From Apostichopus japonicus (Eukaryota; Echinodermata; Holothuroidea; Aspidochirotida; Stichopodidae): a DNA stretch of 64,000 nucleotides. Made by a program: the position numbers and the translations under genes. The notes under the pieces were generated by a model. It was not told where the DNA came from and did not search any database. It saw only the letters and a list, made by a program, of their open reading frames with translations. Below, piece after piece: positions 12,211-25,206 of this stretch (positions are counted from its first letter, which is position 1; every line of letters starts with the position of its first letter). The stretch is taken from the NCBI RefSeq assembly GCF_037975245.1, contig NC_092578.1:6119001-6183000 (forward strand). The letters run 5' to 3'.

Positions 12211-15200
12211 TAATGGAGATTCCTTGCCTAGCCCAAGGACCCAACATAATGCTCTGGCCAGGATAGTAACCTGAAATCTTTCGATTGCCAGTCCATTGCC
12301 TAAACCAATAGATCTCAATGCTCCCCCTGTAAGGTAATCAGTCATAAATAGACTGTAAAAAAGAACAGAAAAAGACAACTTGGCCGAAATAATAATGTGC
12401 GACAGAGTAATTTAAATTGAATTATAAGAAAGTTCGACAGGAAGCCATGTGTGCATGTTTTTCTAACTTAGGGGTTGACTGACTCAAAGCACAAATTAAT
12501 TTAAAGATACACGTTAAGGACTGCTAGCAAATGGTTTGTTCAAGCAGAAATATGTGGTACAGATATGAAGATTGGCAGTGTACACTTTACAGTGGCCAGT
12601 GATGGACAACTGCATTCTTTATGACATAGACAAGTTTCTTAAATGTCATATTATTGGACGCTTATATGTCAATTATAGGGACATTACTACTCATTTGTCA
12701 AATGGCCTTGGTGTGTTACAAGAAAGGGGATTCCTCTCTGTTAGGTTTAACTAATGTGTTTTTGCAAACATGAATTGTGGATTGTTAAGTTGGGATGGTT
12801 AAAAACAATTTGTTAGTGTTAGCTACAGCAAATTTTACTCTGAAAATACTACTTGAATTAATGGCAGGACATTTTCATGTTTTTTTTTATAATTAATTGT
12901 GCCATTGGACCATGATGTGAACTTTTAAGCGTATAGTGGTATTGTGCACATGTCATCTCAAGGTATGCCTCATAGACTTCATTAACTTGAATAATAGAAC
13001 AGTGCAGTCTCCAGATTTCATTCCAAATTTATGGTTTTGACTGTTGTGTACACCGTCGTCAGTAAGTCAAGTTGCTGTTACTCATCACTTATGGATGAAT
13101 CAGATAATTCAGCACATACAGCATATATGTAACATGCACATACTGCAGGCTGCAGTAATCCCAGTCTGTGCAATTTCATTTTAATGTAAACAAAGTCTAC
13201 AGGTCTCTCAGGTTTTTGGAAAAGGCACTTGGATGGATATATGTATCAAAGGTTAATAAAGAAGCTGTATTCAACTGTTCCAAGCACAGCCAACCGATCG
13301 AGGCTTGCTGCATTGTTGCTGCTGGCAATGCGATTCTCTTGTACAAACCTTACACAAGCACCACTTGGCCTTCATATTTTGACACAAATTTAGAATAAAT
13401 TGTGCTCTATCATATATATTTTTACTGTTTGTGATGGGTGGGTGGGTGTGTTGCTAGGAGGCATACAATTGGTTCATCAAATACTTATAACACCGTGTAG
13501 TTTGATTCCCGGCGCTTCTTCAGAGTCATAATGCTCTTTTTAGTGGGCAATGATGAGTGAAGCAAATCTCCTCTGCTCTTCGTGCTTAATGAATGTGGAC
13601 ATTGGGCGATGAAACGATAAGTGGAAAGGCTAGATGGCTTATCGCTGACAGTTACGGAAGAACGACTCGAGCGCAGAGTCTGAAACGTTTTAATACTTAT
13701 ATTGTGAAATGACAGCCCTTGTATATGACTTATGGATCGCAAGTAGTGACATATACTATCAGATAGTGTGAGAAGCCTCGATATGGCAAAGATTGATAAG
13801 ATTGTTAAAACTAGGCGATGATGGCTCTATGAAAATTTTGAAAAAGAGAATAGGAATGACTTTGTCAAAAAATGAAAATAGATACATTTAAGTAGCCATG
13901 CATAGTACAGAGATTTATGAGAAAAAAACTTTATTTTGGTGAACTTTTGCATTGATCTCTGTATCTAGAGCAATGCATATGTACAACAAGTTACTGATTA
14001 ATTTCTGCATTAAATGCATACATTGGTTGTCAAATAACACATTCTGGATCATCAGGCAGCATGTGGAGATCAATTAATTCATTAATTTACAGACATAAAC
14101 AATGGGATCGGATGTTTGTGTGAAGGCACAGGTGCTTGTGTATACAAAACTGTGATACTTCTATATATAGATAGGTAATCAATGTTCCTGATTGGATACT
14201 ACCAGGGGTGAATTGTGACATTATAGTACACATAAATGAATCAATACCATGCTCTGATTGCGAGACAATTCTATATCCTACAATGTTACATGTAATTCAA
14301 GAATATTTTCCAAACCTGTACTAGTTAGGAGCCACTGGGTGTGGTTATACCTTGATCAGAGATATATATATTTAGAACTGTTGCAAAAATCATCTCCCCA
14401 AAATTATATTTGACGGTCTGTCCTCTTTTTGCTACAAAAGAAACTAGGTTACCAATTGGGAAAGATGGTTGCTTGGCTGACGTATGTTCTATTGATTTTT
14501 ATTTAACAGGTAGGACAGCCAAGGTCATAGGTGAATGTTGATTAGTTAAAGAATAATGATACGATACATCCCGAAACATATGGTACCGTCACCATCGCAC
14601 ACATTCTCTTCGTTAAGTTAGCCGGAATATTGTTTTCAGATGAGCGCCCAGCTGCATGTGACTGATTTTTTTAGGGATGAAATCGATTTGTTGGTCGACT
14701 GTGGCAGAAAGACTGGGTGTTATAACCTCAGTAGGTAGTGTGGAGTATTAGGGGGTGGGTAATAGCCAGCCTAGTCTATGTGTACTTAATGTGTTTGGAA
14801 TCTTGAGCTCTTGCTGAGGATGCGTACACCCACACAGTTTGGTATAAGTATTGAATGTACTTCAGTCATTGACTTTTGACTTTGATGAATAAGAAGCCAA
14901 ATTTAGAGTTAATAGTATGAGAGTAGTAAGACACTGTAGGCTCTTCATTTGCATACAAATACAAATACATATATCTATATATTTATATATATACATATAT
15001 ATGTTTATCTACCTGTGATATTTTGGTTATTCTTTCCTGATTTTGCTTGATTGCAAAAAGGTTAAGAACACAATTTGTGATTTTGAATTTCAAGGGAAAG
15101 AAATGCTGTGACTTGGTTGGAGCTGTATTTTCATGAACTTTTGGGGAGAAAAAATGAACATTTTAGGATGGCTGACAGTGTCCTAACTGTCTATGCACAC

Positions 15201-17777
15201 TATAGAGTTTTGAAACATACAGTTTGTGAAATAGCTGTGAAATAACATGTACTGTAAGTTAACCCTGTATACATAGGTCTCACTCATTTATGTTATCCTC
15301 CCCTTACCTCTCTCATATTTACATATGCACTCCAAACATTGATAACATTTAAAGCACAGCACCCCCATTAACAATCCCCTTCCCCCCTCCAGGAGCTTCC
15401 ATTTGACCATGACTCATTTTTTTCTGGATCCATCATACCAATTCCTTCAAATCTTATCCTCCTTCTTAATCCGATTCTAGTCTTGATCCTCCCCATTTCA
15501 TTCCAAATCCTACCCATATAAACCATGTGATTGGCAAGGCTAATAAGTACTACATAATGCCTACTATTATCGTGACAAATTTCGGGGCTAACAAACGACG
15601 AGGGAAGTAAAAAGTCACTACGGACCTGGCTCTACCCCGAGCTGTGTTTACAATACAACTATAAACCGAACACAGGGTCTGTGGCCTCCCTCTTTCCTAT
15701 TCTCTGGTTGGGTTCAAATTGTGAGGTCTGATCTGTGTTTATATTACAACTTGAAAAAATGAGCAGGGATTCAACACTTTGCTTACGGTCCTCTACCTTG
15801 GTCCTCAAGATTTTCTTGCCTGGACATTTTTACATTGTAGTATTAACCACATGCTAGAAGCAAATTAGAAAATTACAACAGTTTGATTTTACTTCTCACT
15901 TTCAAATGAATTTGATTAGTCGAACTGGTGACCTAAATTGTTGTAGAATTTGGGTATCAAACAGCATCAAAAATTTGAATCATCACAAGAATCTGAGTTC
16001 AACGTCAACACTGTGCAGTCCACACAGATCTGTTTGAAAGGGAAAAATCAAAAGAAGTTGTCTTTCCATGAAATGATATCACAAATAATTTGGACATCAG
16101 TTCATTCTATTTATTCTCTTCCTCACTAACCTGTCTCCTCACAACCTTAGCACATAAGTTTGGACCTTAAATTGTGTTCCTTTAAAACTATTTTAGAAAA
16201 ATCAATTTTTTGTCGCAGTCTCTCAATCATTAAACTCACAAAAATTTGATGAAAATGTGGTTATACTGCTTTACTTTTAAGAGACCCTCATGGCATAATT
16301 AATCTGGCTATAGCATAAAATATAAATAATATAACTAATTGTATGCATGAATCCATTTTGTGTTTCCTGTATATATTCTATAGTTTTGAGTCATATGACA
16401 TTAGTCTCAGCATGACCAGTTGATTGAAACATAAGTAAATTCTTTGAGAATGATGTATGGGGAAGCATGGCAATAAAAACAGTAACTTTTTCATCAAATT
16501 CATTGTTTCTCAGAAATGATACCATTTCCTAATACTTGCCTTTTACATATGTAATCCCTTGATAATACCTACCAAGCAAAGTAATTTCAAATGATGAATG
16601 GGGATACATGACACATTACACACAAAAAAAAGAAAAAAAGTTAATTGAAGTAACCAATTCGGAGAAATGGTACCATCTTTCCTCAAAGGGAATCCTTTTA
16701 CCTTGACACCAATAATCTATATAAGATCATGCTCAGGTCACAAAGATTCAACTTCATGAAAAAATTCATTAAAATGGAATTTAGGGTCATCTTCAAAATT
16801 TGGTTGTGATGTAATGCAAACCACTGAGCAGTGCATTGTATACTGTCTTTGAAGCGCTTTGTCTGACGCTACAGAAACTGCCCTATAATTTAATTCAAGC
16901 ACGTAATGATGAAACAAGCTGCAGTGCTTGAAAGGTTTCAACATCTATTTGGATTGATATCGGAGGGAGATTTTACAGTAAACAGATAATGCTTCTGGAG
17001 AGCTCGTTAAGACACTTGACAGATTATACAGGTCGATAAATTATGAGGATTACCAATAAGGCATTATGAGTTTCTTTCCTAAAAGAGTTATTCTGTAGTG
17101 TTGCTTTATGAAGTTGTGTGAAACAATTGTATTCATATGGTCAGTTATAAAAGGGTTTGTTGTTAGCAAATAGGAAATTTTATCTTGAGTTTATAAAGAG
17201 GTAGACATTTAAATTGCATTTGTGCAGATGTTTTTAAAGGATGATTTTAGGCAGAAAATTAAATTTGATATGTTGTAGACCATTAAAACAGACTATCAGT
17301 CCAGGTTGAACTGTTTTATTTTAACACTTTTTAAGTTTTGGGAATGGACCTTTAAAAGAATTAAGGCTCATCAATAAAAGTGACTGGACTAGTTTATAAA
17401 CAAAGCCCATTAGGTCAGTTCCTCAGATGCACCACAAAACTCAATGGCAGAGGCATACGACTTTTATGGCCTCAAATGAAATGTTCACATTGGTCAAGGA
17501 CATATTCTAGGATGGTCTGTGGTTCATATGGAGTTAAAAGAACACGTTTTGGTACAGTAATATCAGAATTTATAATGAAACCAAAGGAAACAACATTTAG
17601 GCCTGTACCGAGGAGCTAATGTCATCCTCTCTGAAGCTTTAAAGGAGCATTCCAGAGTTTTTACTCTACAGATGAATGTCTTGAACATGCTAGAGAAATG
17701 TTACGTTACGTTCTTGAACCACGACATACCACGACTAAAAACACTCTGCCTACGGTCATTCTTTAAAACAGTTCAGG
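12211..17777. other. No gene recognised
   Basis: Unique sequence. An AT-rich microsatellite lies at 14960-15005. A weak internal duplication (CTGTGTTTACAATACAACT at about 15642, CTGTGTTTATATTACAACTT at about 15735) is present. ORFs are short and unrecognised. Confidence 0.55.
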
Positions 17778-18110
17778 TTGACTGTAGAAATGAAATGGAC
17801 AGATTTACTTCGCTCCTCTCTTACCTGTCTCCCACTCCACAATTGCACTTTCCTATCTACCTAACTACACATTTGGAAACGTTATAGCACTGCGCCCTCG
17901 CTCCCTGGGCCACACCGACTAATTCCTCCTTCCCTATCTACCACCCTGAAGTATACTACACGTAATTTTCTGCGAAATTATCACTTGTGATTTTACGACT
18001 ATTTTTCACGTTTTTGGAATCATCCTTGGATAATTCAGTAGCTGAGACCTCCTTTCGTCGCTGTACCAAGAAGAACTGTTGACTGTAGAAATGAAATGAC
18101 AGATTTATAA
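17778..18110 (+). repeat. Direct repeat GACTGTAGAAATGAAATG about 300 bp apart
   Basis: TTGACTGTAGAAATGAAATG followed by (G)ACAGATTTA occurs at about 17778 and about 18079. The first copy continues into the block shared with 8.56 kb. Confidence 0.6.
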
Positions 18111-18410
18111 CTGACAGTCTGTACATTGACACACCAATTTTTGAATGCATAAATGCATGCAAGCACAAGAGAGCTAGACACTGTATGGATTATGTTTACC
18201 ATGACTATTGAGTACCATGATTGATTCAGTCTGGATAAATGTGTAATTGTGCAGGCAGTTGTGGCTTTGGTCGTTTCTATTTGACAAATCTGTAAAGTGC
18301 TTGTCATCCATTCGATATGATGACAAGTGATTGAAGGCATTTTATAGTTTGATCCAGGTTCAAGAACCACTCTTGGAATCAGACAGAATGACAACATGAT
18401 GTAAAGTTCT

Positions 18411-18460
18411 GATTTATTATTTATTATTATTTTACCAAATTTATATAGCGCTTTACAATG
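18411..18460 (-). repeat. LINE/SINE 3' tail, minus strand, (AAT)n
   Basis: On the minus strand GTAAAGCGCTATATAAATTT is followed by GGTAAAATAATAATAAATAA, the same tail type as at 40.78 kb in the other orientation. Confidence 0.5.
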
Positions 18461-18690
18461 ACAACAAAATGACAAAACCCTTAAAATATGAATATGAAGA
18501 ATAAAATTGACACAGCTTAAATATTAATATAAAATGTATAAAACGAAGGATTAATTTAAAAAATAATATAGATTTACAGTGAAATTCCTAAAAAGAAAAA
18601 AGTGAGTTTTAAGTAAATTAAAGTAACAAAATGACAAAATCCCTTAAAATATGAATACGAAAAATAATATGGACGCAGCTTGACATGACA
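18456..18690. repeat. Imperfect direct repeat pair about 169 bp apart
   Basis: AACAAAATGACAAAA(C/T)CC followed by TTAAAATATGAATA, AATA and GACGCAGCTT-like sequence occurs at about 18463-18518 and about 18627-18682. It lies next to the SINE/LINE tail and is probably part of the same element. Confidence 0.6.
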
Positions 18691-20401
18691 ATATCAAAGA
18701 AATATCAAATGTAATGAAAATGAAAAATGAAAGACAGTTATTGTATTCACTTGACAGAAATGTTTCAATGTGAGTTGAAAATTAAAAAGCAGGTTGTAAA
18801 GAAGAAGATAAATATTCATAATATATGTAGCTTATACTAGCTGTATAGTTACTTTTTCTGTCAGATATCACAAATTCAAACAGATGTGTTAATGTCTATA
18901 TGTTACTTGTTGAAGTCTACATCCAACGATGTGTTGAGAAATTTACTTGTACATACTGTGGTAATAACCTACCAGCAATCGAAATCAAAAAATATTCACC
19001 TTCTTCCCGTACACAACAAAGATAAATTCATAAGATTGTCAATGGGTCAATATTTTCTAATTTGAAGATTTATGTTTATATAGCAACCCATATATCACAA
19101 CAGCAAAGATATTTTGATGGAATTTTGACCTCAAACCCAAACAGGCTATAATATTATTAGGTTGGAAGGCAGTCATTTTTTTCACCACAGCTGGGCAACC
19201 AGGTTATGGCTGGAGGTGAAACTAAACAGCTTGTAGCTTGAGCTTTAAAAGCAAGTGGGAATAAAATGAACAGATTTTAAGCTCATTCTGGACTTTTCTC
19301 TTAAAGAAGATATGAATTGGCATTTGGTGCTTCCTTTCGTTTTATTGCTTTGCTTGTTCATAAATTTATTAAACAATGTGATTGATTCTTAGTCAATGTG
19401 GCATCGACATTTCTTGGTTTGAAAAGCTCTAATAAGTTACCAGCAATACCTATTTTGGAGTCTATCTTTAATTTTTTTTTTACTCAGTACTACAGTAATA
19501 TCGCATCTTTTTCTTCATACTTTGTTTGTGAACAGTGTCCTTTTGGGATATTTACACTATACAAATTTAATTATGATTATATATTTTAATGATTATAAAG
19601 TTGGAATGGAATTATTTATGGAATTATTTATTAATTACTTAAATGCCTTATTTTCAACTCAGTAACCTATCTATCATCACTGAGTATTTCTTCTTCCAAA
19701 CATCAGCGTTTGGGGGTCTTATATCTCACTGACGTGCTTTCAAACAGCCAACACGCTTCTTTATAATTATAAAAACCAATCATTTCTGTTTGTTCTCGGC
19801 TGTATGTGGTGGCTGAAACTTCTATTGATCTAAAATTGGGTTGCCACTTAGCTAAACATAATGAGTTTATTGACTGTTTACAGAACAGTGTGTGATTGTA
19901 AGTGAAACTCAATTAAGGCTGTCCGCAGTCGTGTGATATTTGAGGGTTTAGCTGATTAATAAAGAATACATGAATCGAAATGGTTAGTTCATAGTTCAGA
20001 AAAAACTTGTTCACTTTTTTGGTTTTTATAGACACAAGTCATTTCCTTTTTGAAGAAGAAGACTCTTTAACACCAAACTGCTTTTTTGTAAGGTATCAAT
20101 GTACTTCCATGTTTAACTTTTCAATTCTTTTTCGTGTTTACTTATAAATTTAGCACTATTTTGTCCTATTGTCAACTCTGCAAGTCTGCATCCAAATATT
20201 AGTAGGTTTTGGAGTTAGAGTGCGACTGGGGAAATTGATCTTTTCAGTAGGTGGTGGTATCAATGTTGCAGTATAAAGTTTATCCACCTTCACTTCTATG
20301 TTCTATTATAAACTATACTGGCTGATGTTGATCAGATGTGGTCATTAATGTTGATCACTGAGTAACAAATGCCCTCTAGATACTTTCAGGACAAATTTTT
20401 A
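18691..20401. other. Nothing recognised
   Basis: AT-rich unique sequence; no motifs, repeats or credible ORFs. Confidence 0.55.
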
Positions 20402-20800
20402 ACTGTAGTCCGGTGGTCAGAGAGGTTCAGATTTCTATTCCGACAACCAAAATCAGTTTTGGTTGGTGTCCTGCAGACGGACGAACGACTATTGTGTGTT
20501 TTACATCAAATTAAGATTGCTTCGGAATTAAAATACACCCAAATAGAATTTGTATCACCCTCCATTGCTTTGGTTATACAATAAAAAGTGATAGGCCTTG
20601 GTTATCCATCTGAAGGAGATTTTGACTGGCCCAAGCACCAAATCTACACATCTCTCCTACAGTGTACATATGTTGGTTATTCTATGTTATGTTACAAAAC
20701 TGTTTCAGACAACCAAATATGCCGTTCTGACAACCAAAAGGTAATACAGAGGAACAACCAGATAAAATTTCTTAATAATTTACCCTGCTCTTGGGTAACC
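20402..20800 (+). repeat. Dispersed 'ACAACCA' repeat, copy 1
   Basis: Shares several blocks with 37.0-37.4 kb: GACAACCAAAATCAG near the start, ACACCCAAATA.., TCACCCTCCAT, TCTCCTACAGTG, CAGACAACCAAA, and AGGAACAACCAGA(T/C)AAAAT near the end. No coding potential; ORFs at 20369 and 20588 are within the repeat. Confidence 0.65.
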
Positions 20801-21883
20801 CACGGTTACTTGAGAGAGATAAAGTACATCGCTATAATGTACATATATTGCTATTAACAGTTTTAGATAATTTTGATTAAATTTAGGAATCTATTGCACT
20901 GTACATTATGGTTTGTAAATCAGTAACATATGGGAATGTTTAATCGGGCATAGCAGTATATTTCGCGGAATCGGTCTGTGAATTGGCGAGGTGAGGAAAT
21001 CGTGCGTAAACAATCAAGTTTATTCTTGTTGCAACTGGGAATTGACGAGGCCTATTCTCAAGATATTTGAATGAGACGTATGCCAATTGAAAGAGAAAAG
21101 ATTAAATGATTCAATGGTGAATGAAATGCGTTGATTTAGTTAATATGCTTAGGCACGAGGGGCTCAGTTTCTGAGAAAATATACAGTACCATCTATCAGA
21201 GTGAATCACACAAGGGTCTATACCAAACACTTATGCACCAAACATATCCCATATGAGTGGTGGTAACTCAGGAGAGGTCTTTCAGAGGTAGTCTTTTACT
21301 AGGACAACGAATGGCTTTTGCTTAGACAGTTAAAGTGCTGAATTGTGACAGTTACAATGAAGGCCTATCCCAGTATGTAGTCAAATTACATAGATTTTGT
21401 TACTCACATTAAAAATCCATGCAGTCATAAATCAGTATTGTTGCTAGTTACCAGTAAAATTCCGTTTGTGAACAAGATTCCAACTGGTACGTGATATATG
21501 CAGTTTTTGAATGTCTACATATTAGCAGACAAATTGTGTCATGAAAAACCTACACAGCTTCATTGAAAACACTGGGTTGATTGATCGTGTTTGGGGTATA
21601 GAAAGCAAACTATTTTTCATGGCTCTTTAAAAATCCCAACAGTAGTCCAGCTGCCATGAATCTGTTTAGTTATCAACATTTTTGAGTTATAAATGTTAAA
21701 ATTAAGCAGCTCTTCCCTTTTTTTTTAATCCTTTGAATTTTCAGTGGTGATATGGCTGTTTAAGGTCATAAATATTGCTACCAAATATGCTAGAAAATCA
21801 GACAATTATAATGTTTTCAAGTACTTTTTTCTGTGCCTTTATGATTAATAAGTATGATATTACACTAGATGGTTCCAGTTCAA

Positions 21884-21913
21884 CTCAAACTCAACTCAAC
21901 TCAACTCAACAAC
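21884..21913. repeat. (CTCAA)n microsatellite
   Basis: CAACTCAAACTCAACTCAAC, about five units of CTCAA. Confidence 0.85.
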
Positions 21914-22169
21914 GGTATGCAAAAGAAGTGCACATAATGCATATCCTCCAGCATTGTTATCATACATTTTGTTCGGTACATACATATATAGTATGCTGTA
22001 TGTGTGTTGGCTTTGATGCAATTTATACAAGCCTGAAGGCTAGACCTAGTATAAAAAAAAATGACATCACATAACTGCTACTGCCTACTTTTGTTTGTTC
22101 TTCTTCTTCTTCTCCTTTCTTTCTTCTGTGAGACACGAGGAATTAGTAAATGTAATTTCTTCTCCATTA

Positions 22170-22531
22170 CAGTGGCGGAGCGTCCATACAGTCAGGGGGG
22201 GCGGATCCCCCCCTGACGGACTCAAATGGACTGCTGGCGCCCATTTCAGCTTTTTACCACTTTTTGCTTATTCGCGATTATTGACTTTTTTATTGCGCTC
22301 TCATCTACCTATTGACATTTGTCACATTGTTTTGGCGATGACACCTATTTATTCTTCGTTTATCAGCAAGGCCCGGAAGAGGTCATTTCCGGCAATCTAG
22401 GGAGTATCTTTACTCAAAAATTTCAGTACGCTCCGCGCCAAATCGTGGTGGCGCTTCGCTTAGATAGTGTTGGAAGCGCCCCTACAGACCATTCTCGCCC
22501 CCCTTGACCAATACCCCTAGCTCCGCCACTG
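22170..22531. mobile_element. hAT-type MITE (362 bp) with 8-bp target duplication CTCCATTA
   Basis: The element starts CAGTGGCGGAGC and ends GCTCCGCCACTG (perfect 12-bp inverted termini). It is flanked by CTCCATTA at 22162-22169 and 22532-22539. CAGTGGCG-type ends with 8-bp duplications are typical of the hAT superfamily. No transposase ORF is present, so it is non-autonomous. GC content is much higher than the flanks. It contains a G/C-run hairpin at 22191-22217. Confidence 0.92.
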
Positions 22532-23245
22532 CTCCATTACCTGGTAAAGTATAATTTCTGTTGTCAGGAAATAATATGTGAGATTGCCTATATATATGAG
22601 TTATTATTATCTTTGTGGTAGGCCTACATACAAGTTGATTTTTATTAATTTTCTTTCAACTTTCTATTTTCTTTGAGTAGGTAGATCTATAGGAAAGTGC
22701 ACTGTAGATAATTCAGAGACATGTCCTACCTTTGTCATACAGGAACATTTATTTCCCAGATTTAGTGTAAGTCCAGTCTTTATTATTCGAGAAAACAATT
22801 TTTGTATATCATATCATGTACATATATTATCTCTACAAAACAAAACAATAGTAGTTCGTAAATCCCCAAACCAATTAAGTTTTGGTGATTTCATTTCAAA
22901 ATTCTGTAAGTACTGTGGACTCATATATCTATCCACATGTTTACAATATAGTGTACATGAATCATCACATAATATGTTGACCGTTCAACAATCTATTGTG
23001 ACTAGATTTGTGAATGGATGCTCTGGTATTGATTATATTACACAATAGCAAACTGCAGCATCAGACTTTCACCTGTGCCCTGCAGTGTTCACTCCCTATA
23101 GCATTATTGTCAGGCTGCCAGATTAGTCTGTTCTGTCATTTCTGTGCAAGCTTTTAACCCTCTGGCCTTTGTTATAAAAACAATCCCTACACACAATGTG
23201 ATATTATTCCTGAATACAGTTGGTTACAATCATGTAGTAGGCTGT

Positions 23246-23308
23246 AGGAGGGATTGGGGGAGGATTGGGGGAGGGATTGGGGGAGGGATTGGGGGAGGAT
23301 TGGGGCAG
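23246..23308 (+). repeat. G-rich tandem array (GGATTGGGGGA)n, G-quadruplex candidate
   Basis: Five runs of GGATTGGGG(G) separated by A/AGG, with alternating 11- and 14-bp spacing. At least eight runs of three or more G on one strand within about 60 bp. Confidence 0.85.
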
Positions 23309-24829
23309 CTAGAGGAAGAGTTTGGCCTGTAGGCCGAGATAGACGTTTGTCATCGTCAGTGTCTGGCCTAAATATGCACACAAAAAAGATGCTGGTCATA
23401 TTTGTTCACATTTGTCACCCTTTGTAATGAAAGCTATATCCACAGAGTATTAATCTCTCACAGAAAAACAAATGTTTATTTTTTTACCTTTGGTTAACTT
23501 ATCTGAGAGATTTTTCTTTGTAAAGTGGTTTGATTTGAGGTGGTCTAAGGGGTTCTCAGATAGTATTGTGAAATGCCTATGAAAATTAGTAAGACCTAAA
23601 AGGAAAAAAAATCTCCCTCAGGCCTAGAATTTCATAATTTAACCACTTGCTGAAACAAAAGAAAAAGAAAATGCAAGTGCTTGAAAAGTAAACAAGAATC
23701 CATATGGCCCCAATCAAGTTCTCTCTGTACAGGTTTAAGGGAGAGCAGCCTAAATAATGTTTGCTGATAATATGCAGTAACACAGGCTTAGGTACAGATT
23801 CTTTAACTGACTGTTATTACCTGCCCAAATGCATCTTGTATTTATACAGTACGTTCGCAATGTCCACCGGCAGAAAAATGCAAGCGTCTTCTTTTTTTCT
23901 AGTTAATAATAGCCTGAATGTCGAGTCTTCTCTCTATACAGTATATGGTTTTAAAAACCATCTACAGATTCAATATTTTCTTGCACAGCTTCTAACGGTA
24001 CATATATGACTAGTTTTCTTGAAACCATCCTATGTTGGGGGATTGAAACCAGGCCGTTTGTGTAACTATACGCTATACCATGGATGGTCATGAAATGGGA
24101 TGCACAATGTTTGATTAAGAACTGAGTGATTGAAACTTGCATCAAGGCATTTTTAAGTCCACCCTATGGCAATTTTGAGAAATGTAACTATTTCGATTGA
24201 TTTCCATTCAGTTGCATACGTAAACGTCTGAGCCAGGTAAACTCTCGTATACTGACGCGAGTTAAATAATTGATAATCCTTGACATGTTATCTCTCTGCA
24301 ATGAAAAGCTGTTGACTTAACTATAAGATGAATCTTCTTCCAAATTATCAAGCTTAGTCGTCATAGCAACCACGAACTGGCCTGCTCCTAATGCGTTCTG
24401 AACTTTAGTGTACGTTGAACTGTAGTCAGAAAAATTCAAGAGCTCCTTGGATATGACAGTATAATTCATGTTCCTTTATTATAGCTTGTTTGTAAAATAC
24501 AGATTTTTTTTTCCATTATAATATAAAAAATAGGGATTTTGTTAACAAGACTTAACGAGAGCTTAAGGATCATACATGATACAATTCATGTTTGCCCAAG
24601 CAGTCAAGACACTTTCTACAGGGTATAAATAGTATCTAGACTACCTAAGACCAAATTACAATATATAGTGCCCTCTAAATCTCATTATGTGCCCACCCCC
24701 CTGTGTCCCCCCCCCTTCCCCAACCCAACTTTCCTACTCACCAGGTAGTATTCACCAAGAAGAATGAGGCTACAAGCTCAACAGTCATGTAGTACAGTTT
24801 TTGCATATGTGTTTTACTGTGTTTTACAG

Positions 24830-25206
24830 CAAGGGCGTAGGAACCGGGGGGGGGGGGGGGCTAGGAGGGCGCGAGCCCCCCCAGTGAAAAATATGGAGGG
24901 GCGGAAGTATCATTCCGCCCCCCCACTTCGCAAGTCAGAAAACCCCTTTTTCATTTCCAAATGAGACAAAAATCTCATTTGGAGCACCAAATTGCATCTA
25001 GACCAGGTGAAAATGCAAAATTATTTACAAAATGGAGTGGGTGTTGAAGTGTGCTATATTGCACCAAATTGAATCTGAGGCCACCTGGAAATACAAAAAA
25101 ATTCCAAAGGGGAGGGGGACACCCCCTCCGCTTAGACCCCTCCCCCAGGCCGGCCATCAGTCTTCAGCCCCCCCCCCCCACTCAAAAGTACCTTCCTACG
25201 CCACTG
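24830..25206. mobile_element. hAT-type MITE (377 bp) with 8-bp target duplication TTTTACAG
   Basis: Left end CAAGGGCGTAGGAA; right end TTCCTACGCCACTG, i.e. CAGTGGCGTAGGAA inverted, with two mismatches at positions 3-4. Flanked by TTTTACAG at 24822-24829 and 25207-25214. The interior is rich in G and C runs. No coding capacity; ORFs in it are chance products. Confidence 0.88.

Noticed and set aside
18035-18475. 146-aa minus-strand ORF
   Set aside because: It overlaps a LINE/SINE tail and a local duplication, shows no known motif, and has the composition of translated repeat.
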